This document shows, piece after piece, positions 16,948-27,506 of a DNA stretch of 64,000 bases. The notes beneath the pieces are model-generated. The model saw nothing but the letters and a program-made list of their open reading frames with translations, was not told the DNA's origin and ran no database searches. The DNA is from CAVOGJ01 sp963700865. Its GTDB lineage: Bacteria > Planctomycetota > Planctomycetia > Pirellulales > Pirellulaceae. Made by a program: the position numbers and the translations under genes. The stretch spans positions 62,001 to 126,000 of the forward strand of contig CAVOZC010000016.1 in NCBI GenBank assembly GCA_963700865.1, in the 5' to 3' direction. Within the stretch, counting starts at the first letter, position 1. Every line of letters begins with the position of its first letter.

Positions 16948-18084
16948 GTGTCGAAACGATCCCGATCGAAACGGCGGCGGATGCGGCATCGCTTGCCCAA
17001 GAGGCCCACACCGGCCTTGCCCGGGCAGGTGGTATCGAGGCCAGACGCCGTGCCGAGCAGCGCGGAACTTATGGTGTACGATACGGCGGACATGACACGC
17101 CACGCCATCCACTCGTTGGCCGACTTGCCCCCGCGGGCGCTACCAGGCAAAGTCATCTGGATCAACGTGGACGGACTCGGAAATGCTCTGCTGGTCCAAG
17201 CGATCGGCGATCGGTTTGGACTGCATCCCCTGTCCCTCGAGGACGTCATGCACACACACCAACGAGCGAAGGTCGAGGTTTTCGAAACCTACGAGTTTAT
17301 CGTCGTGCGGATGCCCGTTGTCAGTGATTTTTTCGCTTCCGAGCAGGTCGCCCTGTTTCTCGGGCACGGATTTGTGATCACGTTCCAGGAACGGCCGGGA
17401 GATTGTCTGCAACAAGTCCGTGACCGGATCGCGACGTCGGCCGGCCGCATTCGTGGCGAGGGAGCGGATTACCTGGCCTATGCCATTCTCGATGCCGTCA
17501 TCGATTCGTACTTTCCGGTCGCCGAGCGACTGTCGGAGAAACTCGACATTCTGGAAGAAAATGTCGCCCTCGGGGTCGGCAATGTCGTCGACGAGATTCA
17601 CGAAACGCGCAACGAACTGCGGCTTGTCCGCAAGGCACTTCGGCCCCATCGTGAGGCGATCAACAAGCTGGTTCGCGACATATCCCCCTTCTTTGCCGAG
17701 GAGACGCGGTTTTTCCTCCGCGACGTCTATGATCATGCCGTGCAGTTGAACGAACTGCTGGAGATCTATCGCGAATCGTGCAGCGATCTGGCTGAATACC
17801 ATCTCACCCTGGCCGGTAATCGCATGAATGAGATCATGAAGGTGCTGACGATTATTTCCACCATTTTTATCCCCCTGGGCTTTATTAGTGGTGTTTACGG
17901 CATGAATTTCAATACCGCTCTGGTCGGCAACATGCCAGAACTGGACATGCCCTATGCCTACCCGCTGGTCCTATTGGGAATGTTGTGTCTGGCGGGCGGT
18001 ATGCTCACCCTCTTCTGGCGGAAGGGCTGGTTCGGCTCGAGCTGGGTGAGCGGCAACGGTCACACGGACGGAACGCCACCCTAG
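16948..18084 (+). CDS. corA: CorA-family magnesium/cobalt transporter
   Basis: Homopentameric Mg2+ channel, about 378 aa. I chose the GTG at 16948 (VSKRSRSKRRR) because GAGGA lies 6 bases upstream; longer frames add unlike sequence. The soluble funnel domain covers residues 1-310. TM1 (IISTIFIPLGFISGVYG) ends in the signature YGMNF, and TM2 is YPLVLLGMLCLAGGMLTLFW. The N-terminal Arg/Lys-rich run is common in planctomycete copies. No regulatory leader is apparent. Confidence 0.9.
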   Translation: MSKRSRSKRRRMRHRLPKRPTPALPGQVVSRPDAVPSSAELMVYDTADMTRHAIHSLADLPPRALPGKVIWINVDGLGNALLVQAIGDRFGLHPLSLEDVMHTHQRAKVEVFETYEFIVVRMPVVSDFFASEQVALFLGHGFVITFQERPGDCLQQVRDRIATSAGRIRGEGADYLAYAILDAVIDSYFPVAERLSEKLDILEENVALGVGNVVDEIHETRNELRLVRKALRPHREAINKLVRDISPFFAEETRFFLRDVYDHAVQLNELLEIYRESCSDLAEYHLTLAGNRMNEIMKVLTIISTIFIPLGFISGVYGMNFNTALVGNMPELDMPYAYPLVLLGMLCLAGGMLTLFWRKGWFGSSWVSGNGHTDGTPP

Positions 18085-18454
18085 CGGTCCCCGTCATCGC
18101 CGCTGGGGAATGGCGACCATCGCAAATTTCGTCCGTCCGGTGCGATACCGCAAAACGGGAAACGGCTTTTGAACATAGGTGGGGCCTGTCTGACATGCCG
18201 AACGGGCCGCTGGGACGCCATTTCGGCAGTGAAAACCCCGATTTACGGTCTTGAAAAGAGCCCCCCTGTCAGGATACGATTTCGCGCCCGGTCGTTCGCC
18301 GGGCCGACGATGAATTGACGGTTTCGCGGAAGTGATTAGCCTGAAGGAGATTGATGCACGTGCTGAGAACCCTAAGCTCCGAGTCATTGATTAGATTGAA
18401 GGAATCCGAACGACGCACGTGCCCACGTGCTCATTCACATTTGAGGGTCATGTA
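18085..18454 (+). promoter_or_regulatory. Intergenic region with a weak candidate promoter
   Basis: 370 bases between corA and the small charged-protein gene. A TTGACG (18315-18320) and TAGCCT (18337-18342), 16 bases apart, could be a promoter for the genes at 18455 and 18816. I see no riboswitch-like folding and no terminator with a T-run after corA. A 13-base string (cctaagctccgag) occurs in the leader near 18371 and again in the coding region near 18549. Confidence 0.25.
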
Positions 18455-18712
18455 ATGCCTGGGAAGTTTTCAGACGATGACCAGGATCGCTCGGAAGAGC
18501 GAGCCCGCCGTCGACGAGGGAAACGTTTCACGACGCCGGCCAAGGGGAAACCTAAGCTCCGAGACGAAGAAGAGCGCACGCGTTCGGTGCACGATGGAGA
18601 ACATCGCTCACGCGAGGCCGCTCGTCGCTGGAATGTCTGGGATCTGGACGAAGACGAGGAAGAAGAGGTCGACGAAACCGATTCTGAACTGGCGTCGGAT
18701 GAAGAAGAATGA
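18455..18712 (+). CDS. Small, highly charged hypothetical protein
   Basis: 85 aa starting MPGKFSDDDQDRSEERARR, with GAGGG 8 bases before the ATG. The N-terminal half is rich in Arg, Lys and acidic residues; the C-terminus is almost purely acidic (DEDEEEEVDETDSEL). The charge pattern is too regular to be a chance frame, and the spacing to the DksA-like gene (about 100 bases) suggests joint expression. No family is recognised. It is probably disordered. Confidence 0.6.
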   Translation: MPGKFSDDDQDRSEERARRRRGKRFTTPAKGKPKLRDEEERTRSVHDGEHRSREAARRWNVWDLDEDEEEEVDETDSELASDEEE

Positions 18713-18815
18713 CCGAGGCAAAAAGGAACGATCCGCTCTGCCAGCGTGCATGGCCGCTCATTCGTCAACCTTAGAACCGGGAAGGCTGCCCTGAGGGCAG
18801 AGACAGGATTTACGA

Positions 18816-19157
18816 ATGCTACCCAAAAAGTCCCTCGACAAGATGCGGGCCGTGATGCATGAGCGGAGAGAAGCACTTCTGCGGTCGCTGCGGAGGGAAA
18901 TCGAGTCGTTTCATGCATCCGATGTGAGTGATTCGGGTGATTCCGCGAGCGAGGCGGAATTCACCAATGTCAATTCGGTCGTCGCGGAGTACGAGAGTCG
19001 CGAATTGACGGCGATCCGTGATGCCCTCGCGCGGATCGACGACGGCACTTACGGCATTTGTGAGGATTGTGAAAGTCCCATTCCGCTGGCCCGATTGGAA
19101 GCCTTGCCCTTCACCCCGACCTGCGTCAAGTGCCAGGCAACGAGCGAACGCAAGTAA
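18816..19157 (+). CDS. DksA/TraR-family zinc-finger protein
   Basis: 113 aa. An N-terminal coiled-coil helix pair (about 5-75, including NSVVAEYESRELTAIRDAL) is followed by the zinc finger Cys82-x2-Cys85 (GICEDC) and Cys103-x2-Cys106. DksA-type proteins insert into the RNA polymerase secondary channel and tune transcription with ppGpp. The acidic coiled-coil tip residues cannot be assigned with certainty here, so it may be a DksA paralogue rather than DksA itself. An AGGA lies 8 bases upstream. Confidence 0.8.
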   Translation: MLPKKSLDKMRAVMHERREALLRSLRREIESFHASDVSDSGDSASEAEFTNVNSVVAEYESRELTAIRDALARIDDGTYGICEDCESPIPLARLEALPFTPTCVKCQATSERK

Positions 19158-19332
19158 GCGGGCCGCCGTTTCATCGCTGGACCCTCTCGTGATCCCAGCG
19201 GCATCTTGCTCGTGCCAGAGGACCGCTTCACGGGTGGTTCCCGGCGCTAGCGTCCAGCCAGAACTTGCTGGCTCGGTGCGGGGCCTGATCTCGGTGTGCC
19301 GCGGCTCGGCTCGGCGCAGCGCCGGACCGCGG

Positions 19333-22300
19333 TCATCCGTCCCGTTTGAACTCGGGCGGCAACGTACGAATATGCAGATCGCGCTGGGGAAAAGCGATTT
19401 CGATCTGGCTTCGCTTAAACTCACGGTCAATCGCTGTATTCAATTCGTCAATTACGCGAACCCGCATCGGCATGTCCTTGATGGCGATGTAAGAGCGGAG
19501 GATGAGGTTCAGTGTGCTGTCACCGAATCCCTCGAACGTCACAAACGGTTGGGGTTCGTCCACGATTAACGGATGATCCACGGCCGTGCGTAGCATGATG
19601 CTCTTCGCTAATTCCGTGTCGGACCCGTAGGCGACCCCTATCGGAATCACGATCCGGTTGACGTAATCGGTCAGTGTCCAATTCAGGACTCGGCCCGTGA
19701 TGAAGTCCTTATTCGGCACGATGTAATCCTGCCGATCCCAGTTCGTAATCGTGGTGGCTCGGATGCGCACGCGAGATACGACCCCCGATACATCGTCCAC
19801 GGTGACGATGTCACCCACCCGCACGGGGCGCTCGAAAAGGATGATGATCCCCGCCACGAAATTAGCGAACATCTCCTGCAGGCCGAACGCCAACCCGAAC
19901 GTCAGGGCGGTCGCCATCCATTGGATCTGGTTCCAGTGAATGCCAATCAAGTTGCAAGCGATGACCAGGCCGGCCAGGACCAAGGCGTAACTGACGAGTG
20001 TCGTGATCGCGTAACGAACCGATTTCTCGAGCGGCAAGCGGTTGAGGATGGTAATTTCCGTCAGTCCCGGGATATCGCGGGCCGCGAACAAGGAAATGCC
20101 AAAGACAAATATCGCCAGGATCAATTCGGCCAACGTAACAGGATCGGGCACCTGGCGGGTGCGCTCCTCAAAACCGCCCCCTTCGAGCTCGATCGTGTCG
20201 CTGACGTAGGCGGTTGATTCCCAGAGCGGCCAGCGCTCCATAAATACCAAGGCTGGCATCACGTCTCGCCAGATGATCCAAAGTCCCAGGAGAGCCACTC
20301 CGGTGAGGATCGCCGCGGCCAGTCGCCGGGTCTGCAGGGTCTGGGAACGCAGATCGGCCAGAGCATCTTCTGGCTTGGCGATTTCCTCCACAAACGATTT
20401 CGTCGCGGCGTCCTTTGCGGCGTCGTCGATGGGCGCCGACGCCCTTTGACTCTCCGCTTCAGCGTATCGCTTCCGCGCCTCGGCAATGTAGCGTGCCCGA
20501 CGATAGACCAGCAGCGCTCGCGCGGCCAAGGCGTGAAGGGTGGCGAAGATCGCCAACATCGCTGCGGTTTCGAACGCCCGCCACGCCAATTGGTCCGCCG
20601 TATAAACAAATCCAGCCGCCGAAAGACCACCGATGACCAGCGGTAGGAGGACAGCGACAGAAAACCAGATCGCGGAAAGTCGCGACCACCAACCGTTTTC
20701 GTTTTGAGCCACGTAATTTGCGGGAATCCCTCGCTGAGGATGCAGCAGCCGATACACAAACCAACTGGTGACCACGCAGGCCGCGAGAAAATACCATCGT
20801 TCCAGATAGCCTGGACCGCGCACGCTATCCTTGCTGGTGACAAGGGAAGCCATGAAGGCGAGCGGAATGGCGACCGGCGTAAACCAGCGAAGCTGCTTCC
20901 GCAGATAGGTAACCGTCTTATTGGACCAATCGAAGTGGGCGTCTGCCAAGCCATTCACGCAGACGACTTGTCGGAAAAACTCGACCGGTATGGCCACCAT
21001 GGCAGCAAGGTCGAAGGCGTCCGCCACTTGAGCGCTAAATGGATCGTTCGCGTTCAGCCTTAAGCGCCACGAAAAAAAGAGCAGCGGGAGGCCCAGACGG
21101 AGCGTGAGCATGACCGCGATGCCTAACGTGCGCAGGGTCGGCATCATCGTCTGGCAGGAACTGCGCCGCGAGATACGCGACAACTGTCCCAGAAGCCGAG
21201 AACAAGGCCACGTCAGCCCGATGAGAATGATCCACAGGCTGGCGGCGGCGATCCACAGAAAAAGGCTTGCTCTCGCATCGCTCCGCAAGACCTCGATGAT
21301 ATTCAGCCAGCCCTCGCCCGTTTCCCACGCGGACGTCGTTTCGGTCTTGGGAGGACGCAGCGCCAACGGCTCAGCGCTCCGCACCCAGAGCACTCGCTCA
21401 TCGATGTAGTTCGAGAATTCTTCGGTGACATCGATCAGTTGCTGTTGGATGACCGAGATTTCGGCCAGGGAATCGAAATACGCGTTTTGAGAACGCATGA
21501 GAGGGTCCAGGATATCCCGACGCCGAGTAAGCAATTCGGTCGCCTCGCGGATAAGATCGTTCCAGTTACGCCCGCGATGGTGCTCGGATCGAGATTGTCC
21601 ACGATCTGCCGCGCACGGCGTTCCGGATCAGCAATCAGGGCCCGCTCATCGTTGTAGTCGAAGAGCGCCAGCTGAGCCTCATCGATCTGAGGCTGGCGAG
21701 CTCGCACGGACTCTTGCAGCTTACTCGTATTGGGCAGGAGCAATCGCTGCTTGCGCAATAACTTACCCACGCTGGTCGAGAGGCCGACGGTATCGACCTT
21801 GTTTCGTGACTGGCGATACTGCTGTTGAATTTCTTCGAGCTGACTGCCAACACGCTTCTTCTCATTCTCGCTGCGGCTGATTTGCTCCGCCAGACGTTGA
21901 TTGGCCTCGGCGTAACTGCGATTTTCCTCCGCGAGATAGCGGAGCCCCGGTTGGGCCGTATCTTCTTCGCGGCGGGCCTGTGAAACCGTCGCTCGGGCCG
22001 CCGCGGTGCGCGCCTTTTCCAGCGCCTCCACGGTTTGCTTCAGTTCCTCGGTCGCCAGGGCGACTTGTCGAGTCAGCAGGTCACGCTGCAGACTGGGCAC
22101 GCCGGCCGCATCAAAACTGTCCAGCTTCGCCAACTCGGCTCGCCGAGAAGGAACTTCGGCGGCGATGGCTTGCTTCCGCGCCAGACGCTCGATCGCCCGG
22201 GCTCGGGACACCAGCGGTGACTCGCCAGTGGCCGCCGGTGCCGCCGATTCGGTCTGCAAATCGGTCGCGTCCTGCTCCAGTTTGGCCAGTTTTTGCCGCA

Positions 22301-23100
22301 GCTCGTTGCGACGATTGGGCCGCGTCGCGGTCTGCGCTTCCAGCGTCGTCAGCTGCTTCTTCAACTCGGCCAGCCGCTGGTCTAGCCGCGTCCGTTCCAG
22401 TTCGAGTTCCGCCACGGTACCCGTTAGCACCGCCTGCGGCGTAGCCTTCTCCGCCTGGTCGAGTGCTTGCTTCAGGGATGCGACTGTCGACTCGAGACCA
22501 GCCACATCGTTTTCAAATTCCTTGGCTCGCGTCAGGTGCTTATCACGACGTGAAATCTGATCCAAGGCCGCATCGTACGTTGTGCCCAGCCGCTTGGACA
22601 ATTCCTCATCGTTGGTCACCGAGGCCAGTGCCTCGTCCTTCTTCGCCGTGACCGATTCCACGGTCAGCGACTCGTCGAGACTCGCTTCCTCACTGGCAAC
22701 CGGCGGGGTGGGTGGGACGTTCGTCGTCGCCGGCGGCGCTTCCGTGGCCGGCGGCGTGGCGGGGGACACCGGAGCCGGTGGCTGTTGCCGGTGGCTGTTG
22801 TGCCGGCGGCACAGGTGTCTGCGGCGCGGCATTCGACGGAGCGACCGCTGGAACCTGCGGCGACGGCTGAGGCGCGACGATCCGCTGGTTGTTCCCAGGC
22901 CGCTGCGGTGATTGACCCCAGGCGAGGGGCGAGAAGATCGAACCCGAGGTCGCGAGCAGCGCCAAAATCGCGAGCGGCACGGCGAACCGGAGACGCTGGC
23001 GGCGAACCGCCAAGCCGGGTGTCCCGCCACCGACCGCACGCAGGTCACGCCGTGGCAGGTGGCCGTGCCCCATCAACATCCCTGTTGGCAAACGTCTCAT
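19333..23100 (-). CDS. Large MscS/MscK-type mechanosensitive channel, two frame breaks
   Basis: After repair this is a protein of about 1250 aa resembling MscK/KefA. The order is a signal peptide (AVPLAILALLATSG, seen in the frame starting at 23100), a Pro/Ala/Gln linker, a long periplasmic coiled coil (about 22600-21550), some ten transmembrane helices, then the MscS pore (LTFGLAFGLQEMFANFVAGI) and beta domain (RVGDIVTVDDVSGVVSRV, IVPNKDFITGRVLNW). Break 1 is a 13-base tandem duplication at 22775-22800. Break 2 is near 21570, where one base restores the NWNDLIREATELL frame. It protects the cell from osmotic downshock. The gene for a 138-aa protein ends 12 bases upstream. Confidence 0.85.
22775..22800. 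repeat. 13-bp tandem duplication inside the MscK-like gene
   Basis: The 13-mer ccggtggctgttg occurs twice head to tail (22775-22787 and 22788-22800). Removing one copy joins the two frames smoothly (AQQPPAPVSPATPP), so the duplication is the cause of the frame break. Confidence 0.85.
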
Positions 23101-23112
23101 TCCATTCGATCA

Positions 23113-23529
23113 TTAGGGGTGGGCGGGGGTCGCTCGGGTCTTGGCCAATTGCGACATGAGGTCCTGAACGGTTTCCTCATAGAGGTGGTATAAGCGTTGC
23201 AAGAGCGATTGCAAGTCCTCGGCATCCAATTGTGACCGCATCCGCTCGTCAACTAACTCGTCAGGCTCAAAAGCGAAGTAAAAGTCCTCCACATCCTTGA
23301 TCGAGTCAAGTTCCTCGGCGAGCAAGCCGCCCGTCTCGTCGGCCACCGCCGACTGAAAGTCAACCACTGCCACGAACAGTCCCTGTTCCGTGCGATATAC
23401 GGACAAGTCATAGAGGCGACTGCCGCGCTGCGTCGTGTCCTGCCGGCTGGAGACCTGACACAATTGCTCGCCGACGAATTCCATGTTGCCGCGATCAGGC
23501 ATCCGCGAGACAAGCTGAACTTTTTGCAT
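23113..23529 (-). CDS. Hypothetical protein, 138 aa
   Basis: Starts MQKVQLVSRMPDRGNMEF at 23529 with GGAG 7 bases upstream; a much longer frame upstream is not coding-like. There is no signal peptide or membrane segment. The middle region (RLYDLSVYRTEQGLFVAVVDFQSA) looks like a small alpha/beta domain, and the C-terminal third is a helical, acidic stretch (LDAEDLQSLLQRLYHLYEETVQDL). Its stop lies 12 bases before the MscK-like start, so it is probably the first gene of that operon. No family recognised. Confidence 0.65.
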   Translation of the reverse strand: MQKVQLVSRMPDRGNMEFVGEQLCQVSSRQDTTQRGSRLYDLSVYRTEQGLFVAVVDFQSAVADETGGLLAEELDSIKDVEDFYFAFEPDELVDERMRSQLDAEDLQSLLQRLYHLYEETVQDLMSQLAKTRATPAHP

Positions 23530-23693
23530 GTTGTGACTCCAAGCGACGACGGAGGGTTGGTCTCTCACGCCCCTCAATTGTACCATCTTGGGCGTTGTCT
23601 GAACACTCTCACAGTTGCCGCCGTGGGCGTTTGCCGGCAATCGCGGCGAATTTTCCGGGCTCCCGGCTCGCCTAACCCGTAAAGTCCGCGATG

Positions 23694-24545
23694 CTAGCGC
23701 AGGCGATAGAATGCGCGGGCCGTTTCGCGGAACAGCCGAGTTTGGTTGGCGGCTGGCCAGTCGGCGACCAGTTCCCACAAGCCCTCCACCCAGCGGGTAT
23801 AGGATGCGGCTAAGGTGACCACCGGCCAGTCGCTGCCAAACATCAGTCGCTCACAGCCGAAGCACTCGACCACGTGAGCGACGTAGGGACGCAGGTCGTC
23901 AAGGGTCCAACATTCCTGATTCGCCTCGGTCACCAGTCCCGAAATCTTGCACCACACATTCGGCAGTGAGGATAATTCCCGCAGTCGATCCCGCCAGGGA
24001 TCGAGTTGACGATACTCGATATCGGGCTTGCCGCAATGATCGAGCACAAACCGCACGTGGGGACAGCTTCGCACCAGTTCCAGCACGGCGGGAAGTTGCT
24101 GGTGATAAATACAAATGTCGAACGACAAATCGTAATCAGCCAGCAACGAGACCCCACGGATGAAATTCCTCTCTCGGCAGAAATCATCGGCTTCGGTCTG
24201 GATCAATCGTCGAACTCCCTTCACGAGGGGGAATTTCCGCAGTTGTTCCAGCAAAACTGGCAGCGAATCGGGCAATTCGACCGGAGCCCAGGCCACGATC
24301 CCGCCGATCCGAGGTTCCCTTGCGGCCAAGTCGCTGATCCAGGCGACTTCGTCCAGGCTCTGGTCGCGAGCGACTTCGCATTGCACAAACACGGACTGTT
24401 CGAGCGGTAACGTGCCGACGGCGGACTGGAACTCGGGAATCGCGTGCCGCAGGTTGAGACTTGGCAATTCCGCCAACCAGGCATAGTCCATTCGTTGCGG
24501 GTCCCACAGATGATGGTGGGCATCGACAAAAGGGATGGTCATCAT
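23694..24545 (-). CDS. Amidohydrolase 2 family protein (lactonase-like, COG3618)
   Basis: A TIM-barrel metal hydrolase of about 283 aa. Start ATG 24545 has AGAGGA 8 bases upstream. The metal-binding VDAHHHLWD lies at 7-15; LDHCGKPDI and MFGSDWPV are the later active-site strands. Relatives hydrolyse sugar or aromatic lactones, such as L-fucono- or rhamnono-lactone, or decarboxylate related acids. It follows the transglutaminase gene after 63 bases and may be read through from the Anbu operon, though its chemistry suggests an independent catabolic role. Confidence 0.8.
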   Translation of the reverse strand: MMTIPFVDAHHHLWDPQRMDYAWLAELPSLNLRHAIPEFQSAVGTLPLEQSVFVQCEVARDQSLDEVAWISDLAAREPRIGGIVAWAPVELPDSLPVLLEQLRKFPLVKGVRRLIQTEADDFCRERNFIRGVSLLADYDLSFDICIYHQQLPAVLELVRSCPHVRFVLDHCGKPDIEYRQLDPWRDRLRELSSLPNVWCKISGLVTEANQECWTLDDLRPYVAHVVECFGCERLMFGSDWPVVTLAASYTRWVEGLWELVADWPAANQTRLFRETARAFYRLR

Positions 24546-24608
24546 GGACAAGGTCCTCTACGGGTAAATCGTGCGGAATAGAAACCCGAGGATGACGCAA
24601 CGTGCGGG

Positions 24609-25496
24609 CTACCGCGAGTCCGAGCCAACCACCCCCTGGTCAACGGCCACGCTCAGTCGGGAGGTCAGGCGGCTGGTGACCGATCCGCCCAGCGGCATGC
24701 CGATGTTTCCGACAATCGGCGCCACGGCCTGCGGCTCGGCAGCCGCTGCCACCACCACGTGCCGATCGGCGACCGCCAGGCCATGCGTCGGATCATGCCC
24801 GCGCCAGCCGGCATGGGGCAGATAAACTTCGGTCCAGGCATGAAGTTCCGGTTCTTGTTGTTCTTCGTCGGGCTCCTGGTAGCCGCTGACAAAGCGGGCG
24901 GCCAGGCCGACAGAGCGGCAGATGTCCACCATCAGCCAGGCCAGATCGCGACAAGCGCCCTGCTCCGCCTGGAGGGTTTTTTCCGGTGGCCAAGGTAAGC
25001 CAGTTGGGCGGTGAAATACCTTATGCTCCTCGAACAGACGGCGATTGAGGGTGGTCAGAAAGGGAAGCGTCAACCCTCCGCACTCGGCCAGCAGGCATTG
25101 CGCATAGCGATCGATGACATCCGGTCCCGTGTGTGGTGGATGCCGCCGCAGGAAGCGCCACAAGCAAGCCCGGTCGTACGGCGTGTAAGCCGGAGGGAGC
25201 ATTTGATTTGCCGCGGTCAAAGGAAAGTCGAATGGATTGGCTTTCGTCGTGCGAACCTGCAATCGGCAATCGACGGTGAGTTGCTCGTGCTGTCCTGCAA
25301 ACGACGCGACGTGTACCGCATTTCCTTCAGCATCCACATAATCAGTCGTGGTGACGGGCGCGGGAGTGATTTCCAGTGCAAACGATTCGACAAATTGCCC
25401 GCCGCCGGTTCGCGGCATAAACCGCAATTCATGCGGTGCGAGGGCCACCGCCGCCGAATATTCGTACACCGTGATGTGCCGAATATGAAATTGCAA
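24609..25496 (-). CDS. Transglutaminase-like cysteine protease of the Anbu operon
   Basis: A transglutaminase-core protein of about 295 aa. The start is probably TTG at 25496 (giving QFHIRHITVYEYS, as in relatives), with GGAG 7 bases upstream; a GTG three codons earlier is possible. It has the N-terminal beta domain (Bact_transglu_N type) at 1-90, then the catalytic Cys in EQGACRDLAWL, the His in ELHAWTEVYLP and the Asp in GHDPTHGL. Genes of this type co-occur with the alpha-E, ATP-grasp and Anbu genes, as here, and may cleave or form amide bonds on the same peptide or protein substrate. Confidence 0.88.
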   Translation of the reverse strand: MQFHIRHITVYEYSAAVALAPHELRFMPRTGGGQFVESFALEITPAPVTTTDYVDAEGNAVHVASFAGQHEQLTVDCRLQVRTTKANPFDFPLTAANQMLPPAYTPYDRACLWRFLRRHPPHTGPDVIDRYAQCLLAECGGLTLPFLTTLNRRLFEEHKVFHRPTGLPWPPEKTLQAEQGACRDLAWLMVDICRSVGLAARFVSGYQEPDEEQQEPELHAWTEVYLPHAGWRGHDPTHGLAVADRHVVVAAAAEPQAVAPIVGNIGMPLGGSVTSRLTSRLSVAVDQGVVGSDSR

Positions 25497-25537
25497 ATCG
25501 CACACTCCGTTCAGCACTTGAGGGGATAAGGGCCGCG

Positions 25538-26317
25538 TCAGCGGGCCGCGGGCGATTCGTCGTCGACGGCTGCCGATCGCGCGACGGGTCGCGGCAGGCG
25601 GGCGAGCAGTGGATCGATGCCAGCCATCGACAATTCCCGCACCGACGTCCGCAATCGCTCTTGCCACCAGTCGGACATCGCGGCCAAATCGTGCTTTTCA
25701 TAGCGGTGCGTCACGATCTGAAACGTATCCTGCACGTACAAGACGATATCGATGGGGAAGTCGACGTCGGCCGCGCTGATCCGCGTCGAGTCGAAGGCCA
25801 GTGTACCAACTTTCAACGCGAAGCGCATGGTGTCGTCATGTTTCAGCGTCCGGTCAAGGACCGGCTTGCCGTAGCCGGACTGTCCAATGATGTGGTAGGG
25901 CGTCCCCTCGCCAATCTCCACCCAATTCCCCTCGGGGTAGATCAAATACAGCTTGTGCGTTTTATCATCCGTGAGCTGACCCCCGACGAGGGCGTGGATA
26001 TTGAAGCGAAATCCTGATTCGGTCAACGCCTCCTTGTCCTCGTGCGCGACGCGACGGACTTGCTCCGCGAAGCGGTTCACCGTTTTGAAGAGCCTATTTT
26101 CCGGAGGCCGTGTGGCGTCCGCAAACGTCTCCTCAAAATACGTCAGGGCCTTGTCGGTCACGGACCGCAACCCGGAAGTCATTAAGAACATCGACCACTG
26201 TTCGTCTTGATAGACGTTGACTTTGCGAGCCGTGATGCAGTTCGACCCGGTGGTAATCCGCGTGTCCGCGATACCCACGAGGCCTTCCTGCACCCGAATT
26301 CCCAAGCAGAACGTCAT
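25538..26317 (-). CDS. Anbu (ancestral beta-subunit-like) proteasome-type peptidase
   Basis: A 259-aa Ntn-hydrolase of the proteasome superfamily. The start at 26317 has a strong GGAGGCGACAA Shine-Dalgarno, giving MTFCLGIRV with Thr2 as the predicted nucleophile once Met is removed. Asp18 (IADTRITTG) and Lys32 (ARKVNVY) fit the catalytic set. Anbu forms open helical or ring assemblies in the cytoplasm, and its natural substrate is unclear. It is third in the order ATP-grasp, alpha-E, Anbu, transglutaminase. Confidence 0.9.
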   Translation of the reverse strand: MTFCLGIRVQEGLVGIADTRITTGSNCITARKVNVYQDEQWSMFLMTSGLRSVTDKALTYFEETFADATRPPENRLFKTVNRFAEQVRRVAHEDKEALTESGFRFNIHALVGGQLTDDKTHKLYLIYPEGNWVEIGEGTPYHIIGQSGYGKPVLDRTLKHDDTMRFALKVGTLAFDSTRISAADVDFPIDIVLYVQDTFQIVTHRYEKHDLAAMSDWWQERLRTSVRELSMAGIDPLLARLPRPVARSAAVDDESPAAR

Positions 26318-26438
26318 TTGTCGCCTCCGGCTATGTTGTGCTCTGACCGGCCGCGGCCAGCTTGCTGAGGGATTCTCATACACTGGTCGCTACGTGGGCG
26401 TCAAGCTGGTGCTGTCCAAATTGTCGCTGGTTGCCTGC

Positions 26439-27461
26439 TTACGACAAAGCGACTCTCTGTTTCATCGCCTGCTGAGCAAGAAAGGTTCGCCGATCCGTGG
26501 GGCTGAACGCCTCAGTCGGCGTTACCTCAAAGAACGTATCATACACCGACCGTCCGACCCGGTTCAGCCGCGCCTGGAGATCGTCGACAAACTCGTGGAG
26601 TCCCACGGAAATAACCTCCGCAGCGTTCGCGTACGCCAACTCGGCGCGAAGCTGCCCCAATTGTTGCTCGGGCAAGTTCGAAAAACTGCCGGGTACGGTT
26701 CCCGAGATCACGTGCAGCGACTGATTGGCCTTGGTCAGGCAATGCAGCACCGCCCGAGGAAATTCCTTGTCCAATACGAGAAACTGGACGACATCCTTCG
26801 GCGTGATCGGGCCGTAACGCTGACGGTACATCTCCAAAGCGCTGGCCGATCTCAAAAGGGCTAACCACTGGATGTCGTCCAGGGGGGTGCCCACATCGTG
26901 CGGATGAGGCAGCAGGATAAAGTACTTGACGTCGAGAATCCTCGACGTTTTCTCGGCGCGTTCGAGCATCCGGCCCAGTCGGCAGAAATGCCAGCCTTCG
27001 CCGTGCGTCATGGTGGCATCGGTGACTCCCTGGAATTGCTGGCCCGATGCCGTAATGTTGGCAAAGAACTCGTAGGGATTATCGAGTACCGACGTCAAAT
27101 CGCCGCTGTCCCTCACCATCAGGTAAAAGCGGTTCACGTGTTCCCACATTTCGGCCGAAATCACTTCGCGGACGGACCGGGCATTCTCGCGAGATTTGAA
27201 CAGGCAAGACAAGATGGAATTGGGATGCGTTTCGTCAAAGGTGAGAAACTGGATCACGTTATCCCGCGCGTAGTCGCCATACTTTGAAAGGTAAGCCTGA
27301 TCATCCCCCGTCGTGGCTACCATCGGCCACCACTGCTCGCCCCGCTCGTCCGGCATGTCGAGACTGAGGTTGAGGTTGACCGAAATAAAACGGGCCACGT
27401 TCTCGGCTCGCTCAAAATAGCGACTCATCCAATACACGGAATCCGCAACACGACTGAGCAT
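26439..27461 (-). CDS. Alpha-E domain-containing protein
   Basis: A 340-aa all-helical protein. I chose MLSRVADSVYWMSRYFERAEN at 27461, which is the conserved family opening and has GGGAG 8 bases upstream. The blocks ENARSVREVISAEMWEHVN and HFCRLGRMLERAEKTSRILD are typical. Its biochemical function is not established. In this operon it travels with the ATP-grasp gene that ends 45 bases upstream, and the pair is thought to make or modify a peptide-like substrate. Confidence 0.9.
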   Translation of the reverse strand: MLSRVADSVYWMSRYFERAENVARFISVNLNLSLDMPDERGEQWWPMVATTGDDQAYLSKYGDYARDNVIQFLTFDETHPNSILSCLFKSRENARSVREVISAEMWEHVNRFYLMVRDSGDLTSVLDNPYEFFANITASGQQFQGVTDATMTHGEGWHFCRLGRMLERAEKTSRILDVKYFILLPHPHDVGTPLDDIQWLALLRSASALEMYRQRYGPITPKDVVQFLVLDKEFPRAVLHCLTKANQSLHVISGTVPGSFSNLPEQQLGQLRAELAYANAAEVISVGLHEFVDDLQARLNRVGRSVYDTFFEVTPTEAFSPTDRRTFLAQQAMKQRVALS

Positions 27462-27506
27462 CCAGGCGACTCCCTGACCAAACGAAAAACTCTCACACCT
27501 CAAAAC

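Noticed and set aside
18369..18561. Repeated 13-mer cctaagctccgag as a regulatory element
   Set aside because: Only two copies, one in a leader and one within coding sequence; could be chance.
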